Shown piece after piece: positions 1-7,522 of a stretch of 21,214 bases of DNA. Origin of the DNA: a virus. Position 1 is the stretch's first letter. Every line of letters begins with the position of its first letter. A model generated the notes under the pieces. It was not told the origin of the DNA, ran no database searches, and saw only the letters and a program-made list of their open reading frames with translations. The position numbers and the translations under genes were made by a program. The DNA lies in IMG/VR virus record IMGVR_UViG_3300003322_000244, positions 1 to 21,214 of that record. One strand, written 5' to 3'.

Positions 1-192
1 CTCGGCTAACTCCTCTGGCAGCCGACGACCATGGACGTCGAAGTAGACACCCGGCTCGTCAAAATACATGTAGACCTGCAGGCCACCGAACGTCGGGTCC
101 GGCTCGAATTTGTGGTGATTTTTGGGGTCGAACTTGACGATCTGGCGAATGAGGACGCCACGATCTACGTCAATTGCTCCTTGAAGCGGCAT
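1..192 (-). CDS. Hypothetical protein, 3' part cut by window edge
   Basis: An open frame starts at ATG 192-190 and runs off the left edge after 64 codons without a stop. It begins MPLQGAIDVDRG and is rich in Asp, Phe and Tyr. A good ribosome binding site (CAGGAG) lies 7 nt before the ATG. It follows the beta-rich virion gene at 287-811 on the same strand, so it is probably another late gene. I do not recognise a family. Confidence is high that it is coding and nil for function. Confidence 0.75.
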   Translation of the reverse strand, partial: MPLQGAIDVDRGVLIRQIVKFDPKNHHKFEPDPTFGGLQVYMYFDEPGVYFDVHGRRLPEELAE

Positions 193-212
193 TGGTGTCT
201 CCTGTGTGAAAG

Positions 213-229
213 TCCGCAGTAAGTGCGGA
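213..229. promoter_or_regulatory. Small hairpin in the leader of the left-edge gene
   Basis: TCCGCA (213-218) and TGCGGA (224-229) form a 6-bp stem with a 5-nt loop. TCCGCA is repeated at 232-237, so two alternative pairings are possible. It lies just upstream of the ribosome binding site of the gene at 1-192. It may be an mRNA leader structure; the role is inferred only from position. Confidence 0.4.
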
Positions 230-249
230 GATCCGCACACATTGCTCTT

Positions 250-284
250 GTTTAAACGATAGGGCCCTTTTGGGGCCCTGTCAA
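250..284 (-). promoter_or_regulatory. Terminator-like hairpin or promoter, overlapping a GTTTAAAC site
   Basis: Read on the minus strand, TTGACA (284-279) is followed by 17 nt and TATCGT (261-256), which is promoter-like spacing. The spacer itself is a perfect hairpin: AGGGCCC (261-267) pairs with GGGCCCT (273-279) around a 5-nt loop. The GTTTAAAC palindrome (250-257) overlaps the -10 position. There is no U-tract after the hairpin. The block lies directly after the stop of the 287-811 gene, so it could be a terminator, a promoter with a structured spacer, or both. The sequence does not decide. Confidence 0.45.
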
Positions 285-286
285 GA

Positions 287-811
287 TCATGCGAAGTACA
301 GAACGTAGTTGTTCGCGGAAGTGCGAACCGCAACACAACTTACACCGCTGTTGGCACCGACACTGGTAGATGCGGCCGATGCGATAGTGAAATTAGTTCC
401 AGCTGCGAACGTAATGGCGTTGGTGCCGCCAAGGTTCGAGACGTAGAATTGAAAAGCATCACCATTCTGCAAACCCGGAAAGGCCGCGATCAGTGCGGTC
501 TCGAAGTTCGTACCAGTCGGCAGTGTCATAACAACAGCAGCCGCCGTGGTGGACGTAATCAGGCCACCGATGATCTGAGCAGCCGTCAGAGTTGCCGACG
601 TATTTACTGCCGAAATAGTGAGGTTCTGAACGAAACCATTCGACAGACGAGCACCGGAGTAACCTGCCTGTACGCCTTCCTGCACGTTGATATTCGAACG
701 AGCTGCCGCACGACGTGCTGCCGGTGTCATCGGGGTCGGATTGACCCCGAAAAGCGGTTGGTTCAGCTCCGCAAGATTCAGGCTCTTGTCGAAGGAATTA
801 ACTGTGGACAT
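287..811 (-). CDS. Beta-rich virion protein (decoration or fibre-like)
   Basis: This 174-residue protein starts at ATG 811 behind a very strong ribosome binding site (AAGGAGG). The N-terminal 40 residues are Pro/Ala/Arg-rich. The rest is low in charge and rich in Thr, Ala, Ser, Gly and Asn, with alternating hydrophobic strands (for example LTAAQIIGGLITSTT and a C-terminal block with VSNLGGTNAITF). This composition is typical of phage head-decoration or fibre beta domains. It is the third gene in the capsid, 822-1331, 287-811 series, which supports an abundant structural role. The function is inferred from composition and position; no catalytic motif is visible. Confidence 0.7.
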   Translation of the reverse strand: MSTVNSFDKSLNLAELNQPLFGVNPTPMTPAARRAAARSNINVQEGVQAGYSGARLSNGFVQNLTISAVNTSATLTAAQIIGGLITSTTAAAVVMTLPTGTNFETALIAAFPGLQNGDAFQFYVSNLGGTNAITFAAGTNFTIASAASTSVGANSGVSCVAVRTSANNYVLYFA

Positions 812-821
812 AGGTCCCTCC

Positions 822-1331
822 TTACGACAGGGTCACAGCCATGTCGGTCATGCTGAAGACGTTCTGGCCTTCCTCACGATATTCAAGTGCGATGTCCGCT
901 ACACCGGCAGCGCCACCGGCTGCGATGTCGATCCAGAATTCCTGCCCCGGAACGACAAGGATTTCGCCGGGAAGGGAAGTCTGGTAGCCGAGGACGCGAC
1001 CGGTCGTGACCGTAGATGGCTGCGAAATTTCGCCAGTGCCGACTACCGGATTGGGGTAGCTAGCAGCGACGTCGGCCTTCAGCACGGAGTTCACAGCGGC
1101 TACAGGAAACGTGAACGAACCCTTGGTCACAGAGCCAGTGGAGTTGTCCGCATTCTTGACGCCGAAGGTGGCGGCAGCGCCTGCTGTAGTCTGTGCAGTC
1201 GTGTAGACTGCCACGATGCGCTTGACGTAAACTGGCTTGCCGAACTTGAAGCGAGCGGTTGTAGAGCCAGCTGCGACAGCGGCCGACTGAAACGCCGTGA
1301 CGCGGTCGTTAGTTGCATAAGGTGCGCTCAT
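822..1331 (-). CDS. Probable head decoration or structural protein
   Basis: This 169-residue protein starts at ATG 1331, with GGGAG upstream. It is a low-Cys, Thr/Ala/Val/Gly-rich chain with predicted beta strands (residues 28-45 and 115-150) and an acidic patch EYREEGQN near residue 150. It sits 12 nt downstream of the capsid stop codon and 10 nt upstream of the next structural gene, so it is co-transcribed with the capsid. A gene immediately after the coat gene is commonly a decoration, stabilisation or head-completion protein. That assignment is positional and I see no defining motif. Confidence 0.7.
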   Translation of the reverse strand: MSAPYATNDRVTAFQSAAVAAGSTTARFKFGKPVYVKRIVAVYTTAQTTAGAAATFGVKNADNSTGSVTKGSFTFPVAAVNSVLKADVAASYPNPVVGTGEISQPSTVTTGRVLGYQTSLPGEILVVPGQEFWIDIAAGGAAGVADIALEYREEGQNVFSMTDMAVTLS

Positions 1332-1343
1332 TGTCGCTCTCCC

Positions 1344-2279
1344 TTAGTTCGAAGTTACGTGGACGGCACGAGCGAGCGAAGCCTTTTCCCACGTATGGAA
1401 AGCTTCGAGCTTGCCGACCCAACCGATTTCCCAGAAGCGGCCAAGATCTTCCTTGGGCCCCATGCGGATTTCGGGCGACTGAATTTCCAGAAGGCCAGCA
1501 CTATCGGCACCGAAGAACACGGCTTCACCGGTCGTGACGGAAGTACCGACGAACTTGGCGAGGGCGTTGCGCTCGTAGCCGAAGTTGTTGGTCTCGATCA
1601 GCGTGAAGCCTTCGATGTCCTTGAGGACGCCGTCCATCAGCGGCTGCGAGGAGGTCGGAGCAATCCAGTCCTTGTATTCGGGGTCGTTCTTCAGACCGCG
1701 AGCGGCCTGAGTGGATAGAATGCCGACATACTTACCGTTGGCAAAGGCCGGGGCCTTGAGATCGCCGGAGAGATAGTCGTGGATCTGACGTAGGTCAGAT
1801 ACGGAGATGTTGCGGTCGGATGTGCCGGTCGGAGTACCGTTGGTTGTCAGGTTGAAGCCCGTGGACATCGGCGTGTATTTGATCGGGGTGAGCTTGAAGA
1901 CGTCGGCGGCCATGATGTCCATGGTCAGCTCGATCTGGTCACGAAGCGTACCTTCGATTTCGCCCGACAGATCGAACGAGGAAAGGTCATTTTCCCAACC
2001 CGTCAGCGGGACCTTGTAGCCCCATTCCGAAATCTTGACGCTCTTGGTTTCCATCGGCGGACGGCCAGACGGCAGACGATCAGTTTCCGCGACACGATTG
2101 GCGAGCGGCAGGCGCAGGATACGCGTAATGGTGATGCTTTCACCCTTCTTGCGCCCGAAGCCCGGCTCTGGATTGAGATACTTGAAGAACACGGTCTTAG
2201 CGAGTGCCTGACGGCGAACCTTCGTGCTAAGCGTGTGGTTTTTATAAACGCCTGCGGGGGCGTCGAACTGCCAAGCCAC
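1344..2279 (-). CDS. Phage major capsid protein (N4-gp56/P22-coat-like)
   Basis: This 311-residue protein begins at GTG 2279 with GAAAGGG upstream. The layout matches N4-gp56/P22-type coat proteins. The N-terminus has VRRQALAKTVFFKYL, then a Lys/Gly turn (GRKKGESITITR, about 44-55) and a SGRPPMETKSVKISEWGYKVPLTG segment (about 72-95). A central part contains SDLRQIHDYL, and the C-terminus has GRFWEIGWVGKLEAF. It forms the head shell. It lies downstream of the scaffold-like gene, the usual order for scaffold-dependent heads. A hairpin and a GTTTAAAC site separate it from the scaffold, suggesting separately tuned expression. The coat role is well supported; the exact family is less sure. Confidence 0.85.
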   Translation of the reverse strand: MAWQFDAPAGVYKNHTLSTKVRRQALAKTVFFKYLNPEPGFGRKKGESITITRILRLPLANRVAETDRLPSGRPPMETKSVKISEWGYKVPLTGWENDLSSFDLSGEIEGTLRDQIELTMDIMAADVFKLTPIKYTPMSTGFNLTTNGTPTGTSDRNISVSDLRQIHDYLSGDLKAPAFANGKYVGILSTQAARGLKNDPEYKDWIAPTSSQPLMDGVLKDIEGFTLIETNNFGYERNALAKFVGTSVTTGEAVFFGADSAGLLEIQSPEIRMGPKEDLGRFWEIGWVGKLEAFHTWEKASLARAVHVTSN

Positions 2280-2314
2280 TGTTGGACCCTTTCAGTTAGA
2301 GGGCCCAAACGTGA

Positions 2315-2338
2315 ACTGGCCCCAATTCAGAGGCCAGT
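2315..2338 (-). terminator. Hairpin between scaffold and capsid genes
   Basis: ACTGGCC (2315-2321) pairs with GGCCAGT (2332-2338). On the minus-strand RNA the stem can extend by two G-U or G-C pairs to a 6-nt loop. No U-run follows, so it may be a weak terminator, an RNA-processing site or a 5' stabiliser for capsid mRNA. It lies 36 nt upstream of the capsid start. Confidence 0.45.
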
Positions 2339-2348
2339 ATACTTCTGC

Positions 2349-2356
2349 GTTTAAAC
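2349..2356. repeat. GTTTAAAC palindromic site, upstream of capsid
   Basis: The exact 8-bp palindrome is extended to a 12-bp perfect palindrome, GCGTTTAAACGC (2347-2358). It lies in the scaffold-capsid intergenic gap. A TATACT hexamer lies 7 nt further along the minus strand. Confidence 0.85.
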
Positions 2357-2389
2357 GCGCGCAAGGGGTGGCTGCGGCTTAGTGTCGCG

Positions 2390-3153
2390 TTAGCGATAGA
2401 AGCCTGTCTTCTGCTGCCAAGCGTTAATCTCCTGCGACAGAGCGCCAAAAGGTGACTGCGGTTCAGCCGGTGCACCCTTACCCTTGCCGGTACCGGGAGC
2501 TACGACAGCTGTCCGGTTGTCCGTGGCGTCGTCATCGCCCTCGTCATCGTCCTCTTCGTCCGTGGCAACGGGCTTGCCGAAGAGTTTGTCGCTCTCTTTG
2601 ATGACGTCGGCCATGAATGCTTCGCGGTTATTGAACATGTAGTCGTCAACATTGACGCCAGCGGCGGCTTGACGCTGCAAAACACGCTGCGTGGCGATCT
2701 CGACACGCTCCGTATTAGCTGCATATTCCTTGTGCTGGTCAGCAAAGTCGTCCCAGAGCTGCTGCATCTGCGTCGCACGCCGCTGAGCGGCCGTCTGTTC
2801 GTGCAGATACTTAGCCTTTTCGTAGTCGATGAGCGTCTGAGCCTTCAATTCGACGTAGCGGGCGTAACCTTCGGGATCCGTATTTGGGTCCGGGGCCTTG
2901 ATATTGCCGAAATTCGGTGCCTGCGGAGCGGCTGGCATCGGTTCGGCCTTCGCCGTGGCTCGTGGGGCCCGCGAAGCATTCAATTCGCCCTGCAGCTGGG
3001 CCAGTTTCGTCTGCAATTCTGCGATCTGCGCTGCCGCGTCGGCTGCTGTTGCTTCTGCTTGTCCTGTTCCTCGAAATCCGAGGCGTCCGGCAGGTCTGGG
3101 TACATTGCCTTGAGTATTTCGGCGTCCGTAGGCTTGCTGGTCTTACGTGCCAT
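2390..3153 (-). CDS. Putative scaffold protein with a -1 frame break near its 5' end
   Basis: The best start is ATG 3153, 7 nt after AGGAG and just past the previous stop. That frame reads MARKTSKPTDAEILKAMYPD then DFEEQDKQ, but ends at TGA 2982-2980. The frame that carries the bulk of the protein is -1 to it. It is open from 3142 but has no ATG or GTG and only a TTG at 3016 without a ribosome binding site. A slip near 3061-3040 would join FEEQDKQ to a predicted coiled coil (AEATAADAAAQIAELQTKLA), giving about 254 residues. The body is Gln/Lys/Glu-rich, with a very acidic stretch (DEEDDDEGDDDATD). This charged, helical, low-complexity make-up and the place between portal and capsid fit a scaffold. 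A base miscall, a real mutation and programmed frameshifting are all possible. No canonical slippery heptamer is seen. Confidence 0.65.
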
Positions 3154-3155
3154 TG

Positions 3156-3443
3156 TCATTCTCCTGTCTTTTCGATGATCGTGTTGGCTGTGGCGGCCTT
3201 GTCAGTGAGGCGATGCCGCAGCCTGTGATAGCTGTAGAGTTCCATCCAATAGTTCATGGCGGCCTCGGGGGTCAGTGTCCCCTTGCGAATGTGCTCATAA
3301 ACGGCAACGTGGACGGTTTTCTCCATCCCGTCAATCTCGGCGTCGATGGATGGCATCACCGTCGAGAGATATGCGGCCTCACGCAGACTTTCGACCTGCG
3401 CTGGCGTCGGATTTTTGATGGTTGTCGTTCGCAGCGACTGCAT
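3156..3443 (-). CDS. Hypothetical protein, 95 aa
   Basis: ATG 3443 is preceded by AAGGAG at 8-nt spacing. The protein is mostly helical by composition: residues 14-50 (TPAQVESLREAAYLSTVMPSI) and a Tyr-rich segment near 66-80 (YWMELYSYHRLRHRL). It lies between the portal-linked small genes and the scaffold. Its stop lies 2 nt before the scaffold start, so the two are co-translated. Not recognised. A role in head assembly is only a guess from context. Confidence 0.7.
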   Translation of the reverse strand: MQSLRTTTIKNPTPAQVESLREAAYLSTVMPSIDAEIDGMEKTVHVAVYEHIRKGTLTPEAAMNYWMELYSYHRLRHRLTDKAATANTIIEKTGE

Positions 3444-3555
3444 TTCGTATGTCTCCTTGTTCGCGCCGTGGTACGAAGCCCGGCTGCATTTGGAAGCCTT
3501 CCGTCACGACCTCGATCGTAACGCGCTCTTCCCCTTCGTCACTCCAATACCACAT
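3379..3555 (-). CDS. Small coupled ORF, 58 aa
   Basis: ATG 3555 shares its A with the stop of the preceding gene (TGATG), a typical translational coupling junction. The product starts MWYWSDEGEERVTIEVVTEG and is acidic at first, then basic. Its last 65 nt overlap the start of the 95-aa gene, whose ribosome binding site (AAGGAG) lies inside this ORF. Without it there would be a 111-nt gap in an otherwise gap-free operon. No family is recognised. The overlap at the 3' end is the main reason for doubt. Confidence 0.55.
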   Translation of the reverse strand: MWYWSDEGEERVTIEVVTEGFQMQPGFVPRREQGDIRNAVAANDNHQKSDASAGRKSA

Positions 3556-3746
3556 CAGCCACGGGCCTTTGCGAATGGGTTGCTCTTCATGAGAACCTTG
3601 GCCAGACGTGCCTGTTTGCCAAGCTTGCCCTTGGCCCCGGCTTCCTTGTTTGCAAACTCAGCTGTTGACATTCCGGCCTTCTTGGCCTTGGCGGCGAACT
3701 GCCCGTGGGCGTTGGCGGTTGCCTTGGCCATCCATTTCTTACTCAT
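3555..3746 (-). CDS. Small basic phage protein, 63 aa
   Basis: The start ATG 3746 overlaps the portal stop by 4 nt (ATGA). The product is Lys/Ala-rich and highly basic (MSKKWMAKATANAHGQFAAK..., ending SNPFAKARG). Small proteins of this Lys/Ala composition are common next to portal genes in phages, with no known activity. The charge would allow DNA or RNA binding, but no defined motif is visible. The coupling to the portal makes it a confident gene. Confidence 0.75.
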   Translation of the reverse strand: MSKKWMAKATANAHGQFAAKAKKAGMSTAEFANKEAGAKGKLGKQARLAKVLMKSNPFAKARG

Positions 3747-5557
3747 TGCTTCGCTACTCCCATGGACTGTGCAATGCCGCCCATCTGTTTGACGGCGGCT
3801 GGCGACGGAGCGCCCTGTTGCTGATTGGCCGCGTCCTGCAGCGGCTGCGTGATGGCGTTAATGGCCTGCTGTCGATCCGATAGGGTCAGCTGCGCCATAT
3901 CGACGTTCGTCAGGTTGAACAGCAGGGCCAGAAACTTGTCCATATCGACGCGCTGAATGAACGCAGCTGCTAGATTAGGATTGGACGCAATGATCTGCAA
4001 GACACCCATAAGGGCCGTCAGCTTCTGCTGCTTTTGGATCAGCGAGGAGATGCCTCGGGCCTGAAACGTAATCGGTCGCGAGATGAGTTCCCTGCGAGCG
4101 CCAATGAGCGCCCCGTACATGTCGGCCCCTACCGCCGTTGCCATACGACTGTCGTTGCGGTCAGCGTGCTGCAAGCCGGTTTTCCAAATCAGATCGAGCA
4201 TGGGGTCGAGGAACCGTGTCTCGATCGTACTGGCGACGCTCCGCAGCATGGACGAGGCCGACTGCTGGGCCCCGGCAACAGCCGAAGCGGCAATGTGGGT
4301 TTTGTCCGGCAGCTGACCCATGGAGATGTCGTTCATGCCAGCAGCGTCCGACAGCTCCTTTTTGATAGCTTGCCAGATCTGCACAGCGCCTGCGTCGAGC
4401 GAGCCAAGGTCGAGCGCCTTGGCGAAGTCCTCGGCAGAATAGCCCTCTTCGAGGAAAAAGATCTTGTTAGGGTAGATGCCCGTGTTAGCCTGCTCTGGGT
4501 TCTGCAGCATGGCCGGGACCATGGCGAACGCCTTCATGCCCGACATGTAAGCCGCGTCGAGCAATAGGTTCGTCAGGTCGTTGAACACCTTGGCGATGGA
4601 GCCGAAATCTTCCATGTACGAGCGGCCGTAAGGCGACAACGGCACCGTCATCAGCGGCGAGTAGACGAGCCAGTCCTTGCCGTGCCAGAACGGGTTGCGC
4701 TCCGGTCCACGAATGAGGTACTTGTCGTCAGCCACGATGGCGACTTCGTTGTCCATGATGATCTTACCGGTCGGGCTTAGCACCGTTGCAACATATTCGT
4801 CCAAAATGATCGGCTTGCGATCGGACATGATCTGTTCGTCGTTGCCCGTCAGCTCACGCGCCTTCTGTTGCAACGAAATGCGATCGCCCATGAGGCGATT
4901 GATCTCTCCGGTATCGTATATCGGCTTGCCCTTGCTCGACAGCGTCGAACCCATGCGCACGAGATCGACAAGATCGACCTCAGTCTGCCGGACCCGATAG
5001 AGCGAACGGTTGGTATGATCGAGCCATACCTGACGCGGATCGACCGTCTCAACGGACACGCGACCATATTTGACGTCGTCGCTCCAGCGTACGACAGCGG
5101 CCATGTTCATGAGAGCGCCCATCTTCACTTGCTCTTCGAAGACGGCAGAGAAGTCGAGCAGCTGGCCTATCTGGTTACGGCCGGAGACGCTGAGCCACAC
5201 ATCCTCCATCTTTTTGATGGACGGCATGAGGTCCGAGTTCGTGTCGTACGGGTCCGTAACGGTGTAGAAGCCATTAGGCGTGTTGACCATCGCATCCTTG
5301 ATCGCAGCCGCGAAGCGGTCTACGAAGCCGGGAACTTCCGGCATTGACACTTTCGATTGCCAGTCGGCCTTGTCGGAGAAATCGACCCGGTTCCAATAGA
5401 GGTCGAGATTTTCCTCCCATTTATCGTCACGCGGGTTGAGGCCGCCCTTGCGGTTTTGCTCCGCCTCACGCTTGTAGCCAACAAGCTGCTCGACAATGTA
5501 TTGGTCGTCGGCGCTCTGGTCTGGCATCGTGGCCGGGACATCAATTGGTAGAGACAT
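3743..5557 (-). CDS. Phage portal protein
   Basis: This 604-residue protein starts at ATG 5557 behind AAGGA. It is the head-tail connector ring through which DNA is packaged and ejected. Supporting features are its length, the acidic N-terminal region with WEENLDLYWNR and WQSKVSMPEV (about 49-73), and a central segment resembling portal wing/stem sequence (LMTVPLSPYGRSYMEDFGSIAKVFNDLTNLLLDAAYM, about 300-345). There is a long helical C-terminal part, and the tail is Gln-rich (DAANQQQGAPSPAAVKQ), as seen in P22-like and podovirus-type portals. It lies between terminase and scaffold/capsid, the standard order. It overlaps the next gene by 4 nt. Confidence 0.85.
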   Translation of the reverse strand: MSLPIDVPATMPDQSADDQYIVEQLVGYKREAEQNRKGGLNPRDDKWEENLDLYWNRVDFSDKADWQSKVSMPEVPGFVDRFAAAIKDAMVNTPNGFYTVTDPYDTNSDLMPSIKKMEDVWLSVSGRNQIGQLLDFSAVFEEQVKMGALMNMAAVVRWSDDVKYGRVSVETVDPRQVWLDHTNRSLYRVRQTEVDLVDLVRMGSTLSSKGKPIYDTGEINRLMGDRISLQQKARELTGNDEQIMSDRKPIILDEYVATVLSPTGKIIMDNEVAIVADDKYLIRGPERNPFWHGKDWLVYSPLMTVPLSPYGRSYMEDFGSIAKVFNDLTNLLLDAAYMSGMKAFAMVPAMLQNPEQANTGIYPNKIFFLEEGYSAEDFAKALDLGSLDAGAVQIWQAIKKELSDAAGMNDISMGQLPDKTHIAASAVAGAQQSASSMLRSVASTIETRFLDPMLDLIWKTGLQHADRNDSRMATAVGADMYGALIGARRELISRPITFQARGISSLIQKQQKLTALMGVLQIIASNPNLAAAFIQRVDMDKFLALLFNLTNVDMAQLTLSDRQQAINAITQPLQDAANQQQGAPSPAAVKQMGGIAQSMGVAKQ

Positions 5558-5566
5558 CGACTGTCC

Positions 5567-5890
5567 TTAGTGAGCGATGAGCTGGACGGTGACAGCGGCC
5601 GTGGCGACCGTGTTGATGCGGAGAAGGGCCGGATTGTCACGTAGCGTGTAGAGACCTTGGCCCTTTGCCGTAATGGCCGTACCGCCAGTGTCCGATACCG
5701 GGGACCATGTGGTTCCACCATCGTTTGATCCCTCTAGGCTTGCCGTACCGGTTGCGGAGATGATCTGAACCGTCTTGTCAGGCCAGCCTGCGAGCGCCAC
5801 AGGCAAACCCACGTCACCGACTTGCAGAACCCATTTCGCGACTTGTGTGCCGTTGCCGCCTTCAGCGGTTGTCGGTGCTACGTTTGCCAT
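5567..5890 (-). CDS. Small beta-rich virion-associated protein, 107 aa
   Basis: ATG 5890 follows a GAGGT ribosome binding site. The sequence is low in charge and beta-rich: QVAKWVLQVGDVGLPVAL, then a motif reading SATGTASLEGSNDGGTTWSPVSDTGG and a C-terminal strand LRINTVATAAVTVQL. The S-N-D-G-G-T-T-W pattern resembles short surface-exposed beta domains in phage head or neck proteins. It starts 13 nt after a GTTTAAAC site and sits just upstream of the portal. Structural is likely; precise function unknown. Confidence 0.65.
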   Translation of the reverse strand: MANVAPTTAEGGNGTQVAKWVLQVGDVGLPVALAGWPDKTVQIISATGTASLEGSNDGGTTWSPVSDTGGTAITAKGQGLYTLRDNPALLRINTVATAAVTVQLIAH

Positions 5891-5903
5891 TGTAACCTCG
5901 TTT

Positions 5904-5911
5904 GTTTAAAC
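5904..5911. repeat. GTTTAAAC palindromic site, upstream of 5567-5890 gene
   Basis: An exact copy within a 12-bp perfect palindrome, TTGTTTAAACAA (5902-5913). It lies in the 36-nt gap between the SGNH gene and the 107-aa gene. Its left edge is 13 nt from the start codon at 5890, directly before the GAGGT ribosome binding site. Confidence 0.85.
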
Positions 5912-5926
5912 AAGCAGAGAGTAACA

Positions 5927-7513
5927 CTATGCGAGAATGCTGTCGAGCCACGTACCCGTCACGTTGTCGAGGAAGACCTGTCCACCCTTGCCGCCTGACG
6001 CCACGCGTGGATGCAGTCCGTCGTCCGACATGTAACTGACACCCGGCACGGCGTAGTATTGGTCGCCAACGACCTGCGTGTTCGTCCATGCGCTCGTCAC
6101 GGTGATATCGCCATTCGTATTACCGTTGCCGGATTTCGCCACGCCAACGTTCGCACCGGTCAGCGGCTGGACAAAGCCGTTCACGATCGTGCTGGAGCCC
6201 GAGGCATAGTTCGAGTTGAACCGTGACGTCGAGATGACTGAGCTGACCGTGATCAGCGAGACATCAGGCAGGAGCGTGTCCTCGCCTGCGATCTTCCACC
6301 GTCCGGCATCGCGCGACGGCTCGACAGCGTCACCCCATTCGATCACGGCATCTACGTTGCCGCCTCGTATCCACGAGTTAATCTGTCCGCGATTGGAGCC
6401 GGAGCCAGCAGCCCATGCCGTCTGCGGCGTTTGGAAATTGGCCTCTGACGTAAACTTCCACGACTGAATGGTGATTGTGCCTGTGGCGGTTGGCGACCCT
6501 GATCCTTGAAACAGAAGCGTCACCGTGTTCGCCGTTGTGTCCCGAGCCGTGCAAATCTTCGAGCCGTTGTATTCCGCCTCATTCGCTCCAGCGATTGAGT
6601 ACGGCCTACCGACACGGAATAGACTTGCGTCCGCCACCTGAGCCGTGATCGAATTGCCACTCGACGTCAGCGTAGCGGAGATCGCCGAATTCTGATTGAC
6701 CCGAGGCGTCATGGTCATCTGTCCGAACTTCATGCCTGCGGCCCTGACAGCGTCTCGCATCGTGGTTAGCCAGCCCTGAAGCTGCGCCACTGTAGCACTG
6801 GCTCCGAAGTCGTTCGTGCCGAAGTTCGTCACGACATGCGTACAGGCGAGTTTGGCCGCAAGATCAACCTGCTTGGAGAAATTGCCGTTCGTCGCGTAGG
6901 TCTGCGCCGTGGTGCCAGAGATGGAGTTGAGATAAGCCGGGCATCGGCTGGCAGCAGCATTGATCAGCGCTCCGCCGTTGTTTGTCATGATGCTATCTCC
7001 GAAGCCCGCAACGGCGGCCTTGACGAGTGTATTCGACATCGCATGGACGCGAAGACCAGCGAACCCTAGCGCCGTGATGTACGTTGCACCGTTGGCCGGA
7101 GTGGCCGACAGGTTCACCTTGAAGCTGCCTCCAGCCGTAATTCCTGCACTCAGTGCAATATCTGCGCTCTCATTGTTGAGACCGGGCGTGACCGTCGTGT
7201 TCGGGATCGTCCCGACCGTTGTCCCAACCGGGAACTCGATCGTCCCACTAACGACATACGAAGCTGAGCAATCTGTTGTACCGGTTGTGCGCAGCGTCCA
7301 TCCCTGCAGCACGACCGAGCACGTGTTGATCGTCGCACCGGAGCGATTGACAAAAGTTCCGGCATAGGTCTTCTGAGTTCCGTCACCTGTGAGCGGTGCA
7401 GCACCAGAATTGTAGCCCGGACCCGTGACCGTGTGTGCCAGCTGCTTAAGCATCACTGGGCCGCCAGCATTGCTGCCGATCAGCAAAAGACGTCGTCTAC
7501 GCCGGTTTGTCAT
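5927..7513 (-). CDS. SGNH-hydrolase-type virion protein
   Basis: This 528-residue protein starts at ATG 7513. It carries the SGNH blocks in order: GDS at 172-174 (block I, candidate nucleophile Ser174), GTND at 232-235 (block III), and DGLH at 498-501 (block V, Asp-x-x-His). Residues 30-160 form a Thr/Gly/Ala-rich beta domain, and 270-480 is again beta-rich between the catalytic blocks. SGNH enzymes hydrolyse esters, including acetyl groups on polysaccharides. In a phage structural cassette this suggests a tail or spike protein that deacylates host capsule or lipopolysaccharide. The catalytic motifs are seen; substrate and virion location are inferred. It lies between terminase and portal and is separated from each by short gaps. 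Confidence 0.7.
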   Translation of the reverse strand: MTNRRRRRLLLIGSNAGGPVMLKQLAHTVTGPGYNSGAAPLTGDGTQKTYAGTFVNRSGATINTCSVVLQGWTLRTTGTTDCSASYVVSGTIEFPVGTTVGTIPNTTVTPGLNNESADIALSAGITAGGSFKVNLSATPANGATYITALGFAGLRVHAMSNTLVKAAVAGFGDSIMTNNGGALINAAASRCPAYLNSISGTTAQTYATNGNFSKQVDLAAKLACTHVVTNFGTNDFGASATVAQLQGWLTTMRDAVRAAGMKFGQMTMTPRVNQNSAISATLTSSGNSITAQVADASLFRVGRPYSIAGANEAEYNGSKICTARDTTANTVTLLFQGSGSPTATGTITIQSWKFTSEANFQTPQTAWAAGSGSNRGQINSWIRGGNVDAVIEWGDAVEPSRDAGRWKIAGEDTLLPDVSLITVSSVISTSRFNSNYASGSSTIVNGFVQPLTGANVGVAKSGNGNTNGDITVTSAWTNTQVVGDQYYAVPGVSYMSDDGLHPRVASGGKGGQVFLDNVTGTWLDSILA

Positions 7514-7522
7514 GTCAACCTC

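Noticed and set aside
687-1718. Long plus-strand ORF (343 codons) opposite the capsid and decoration genes
   Set aside because: It is antisense to two well-supported genes, has no ribosome binding site, and has an Arg/Cys-rich composition typical of shadow frames in high-GC DNA.
3040-3061. Canonical -1 slippery heptamer in the scaffold gene
   Set aside because: No X-XXY-YYZ sequence in the reading phase was found, so I do not call programmed frameshifting.
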